Below, in pieces: positions 5,513 to 5,859 of a stretch of 5,859 nucleotides of DNA. The notes below the pieces were generated by a model that was not told the DNA's origin, ran no database searches, and saw nothing but the letters and a program-made list of their open reading frames with translations. Both the position numbers and the translations under genes were made by a program. The DNA comes from Hyphomicrobiales bacterium (lineage in GTDB: Bacteria; Pseudomonadota; Alphaproteobacteria; Rhizobiales; Aestuariivirgaceae). The first letter of the stretch is position 1. Every line of letters starts with the position of its first letter. The stretch covers positions 1-5,859 of the forward strand of contig JAMOMM010000512.1 in NCBI GenBank assembly GCA_027067085.1, in the 5' to 3' direction.

Positions 5513-5859
5513 CCACTTTCCACAATGATTCTCTCCAAAATCAATCTGAGCAGCGATTTAAAGTTCTGTATGTCGGGCCAAAGCCTGAGTCTATGGAACA
5601 TATCCTGTCTCGCGTTGATATGGATATTGGTTTGCACGCGGCAACTGGTGTTGCCGAAGCAATAGCAATGGTGCGCGCCAATGTTGTGGATTGTGTTATT
5701 GTGGATCAATGTTGTGAAAGTAACCAAGCAGCGCTGCTAACAGCAGCGATGGCTGGTGAAAAAAATGTAAAGCGTATCGTTGTGATTACGAGCCCTGAGC
5801 ATGCTTCATCATATGAGATGCTTGGGCCTAAATGCGAAGTGTTATTTGCGCCAGCAAAA
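5509..5859 (+). CDS. Start of a protein with a degenerate response-regulator receiver-like domain (3' truncated)
   Basis: ATG at 5509 overlaps the glycosyltransferase stop as ATGA, with GGAGG at 5492-5496, 12 bases upstream. The frame is open for 117 codons to the window end. Residues 1-15 are polar. Residues 16-117 show an alternating strand/helix pattern like a receiver domain: strand KVLYVG (18-23), strand VDCVIVDQ ending in Asp66 (phosphoacceptor position), strand KRIVVITS with Thr94/Ser95 (switch Thr position), and Lys117 after VLFAPA (conserved Lys position). The acidic pair that normally follows strand 1 is replaced by GPKPE, so Mg2+-dependent phosphorylation is doubtful. The output domain lies beyond the window. 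Tight coupling to the synthase suggests a regulator or accessory protein of polysaccharide production. The domain assignment is from pattern alone; another Rossmann-like fold is possible. Confidence 0.7.
   Translation, partial: MTTFHNDSLQNQSEQRFKVLYVGPKPESMEHILSRVDMDIGLHAATGVAEAIAMVRANVVDCVIVDQCCESNQAALLTAAMAGEKNVKRIVVITSPEHASSYEMLGPKCEVLFAPAK

Noticed and set aside
5344..5727. Minus-strand open frame of 127 codons over the glycosyltransferase/receiver junction.
   Set aside because: It is antisense to two well-supported genes joined by ATGA and shows no recognisable domain.

Overview
The window reads as chromosomal DNA from a Gram-negative proteobacterium with moderate to low GC. A marine alphaproteobacterium is my best guess. 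The grounds are a giant-repeat RTX protein with a type I secretion tail, a YfbK-like C-terminus, GANTC clustering in an intergenic region, and TTAAC-like half-sites spaced 11 bp apart. The taxonomic call is an inference; no rRNA or marker gene is present.

Layout: (1) 1-85 is the 3' end of a plus-strand gene, probably a von Willebrand factor A domain protein of the YfbK type, closed by a strong intrinsic terminator at 110-139. (2) 140-315 is an unusually structured leader. It holds three GTNAAC elements spaced exactly 11 bp, a 14-bp palindrome overlapping the third, and a 36-nt hairpin ending three bases before the Shine-Dalgarno sequence. (3) 316-2358 encodes a 680-residue calcium-binding RTX protein: a jelly-roll-like N-terminal domain, 45 uninterrupted nonapeptide repeats, and a VCA0849-type T1SS target domain. 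(4) 2359-2636 is a convergent intergenic region with two hairpin terminators, one for each flanking gene. (5) 2637-4013, minus strand, is a TviB/WbpO-type nucleotide-sugar dehydrogenase. (6) 4014-4273 is a divergent intergenic region with four GANTC sites in 80 bp, two of them forming a 16-bp palindrome. (7) 4274-5512 is a membrane-bound family-2 glycosyltransferase of the hyaluronan synthase/NodC class. (8) 5509-5859 is the start of a gene overlapping it by ATGA, which begins with a degenerate receiver-like domain and runs off the window.

Working model (inference): the dehydrogenase makes a UDP-hexosaminuronic acid. The divergently encoded processive glycosyltransferase polymerises and extrudes a polysaccharide that may use it. 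The coupled receiver-like protein could control that synthesis. The large acidic RTX protein is a secreted, Ca2+-folded surface or matrix protein that could bind such a glycan, but nothing in the sequence proves the two halves of the window act together.
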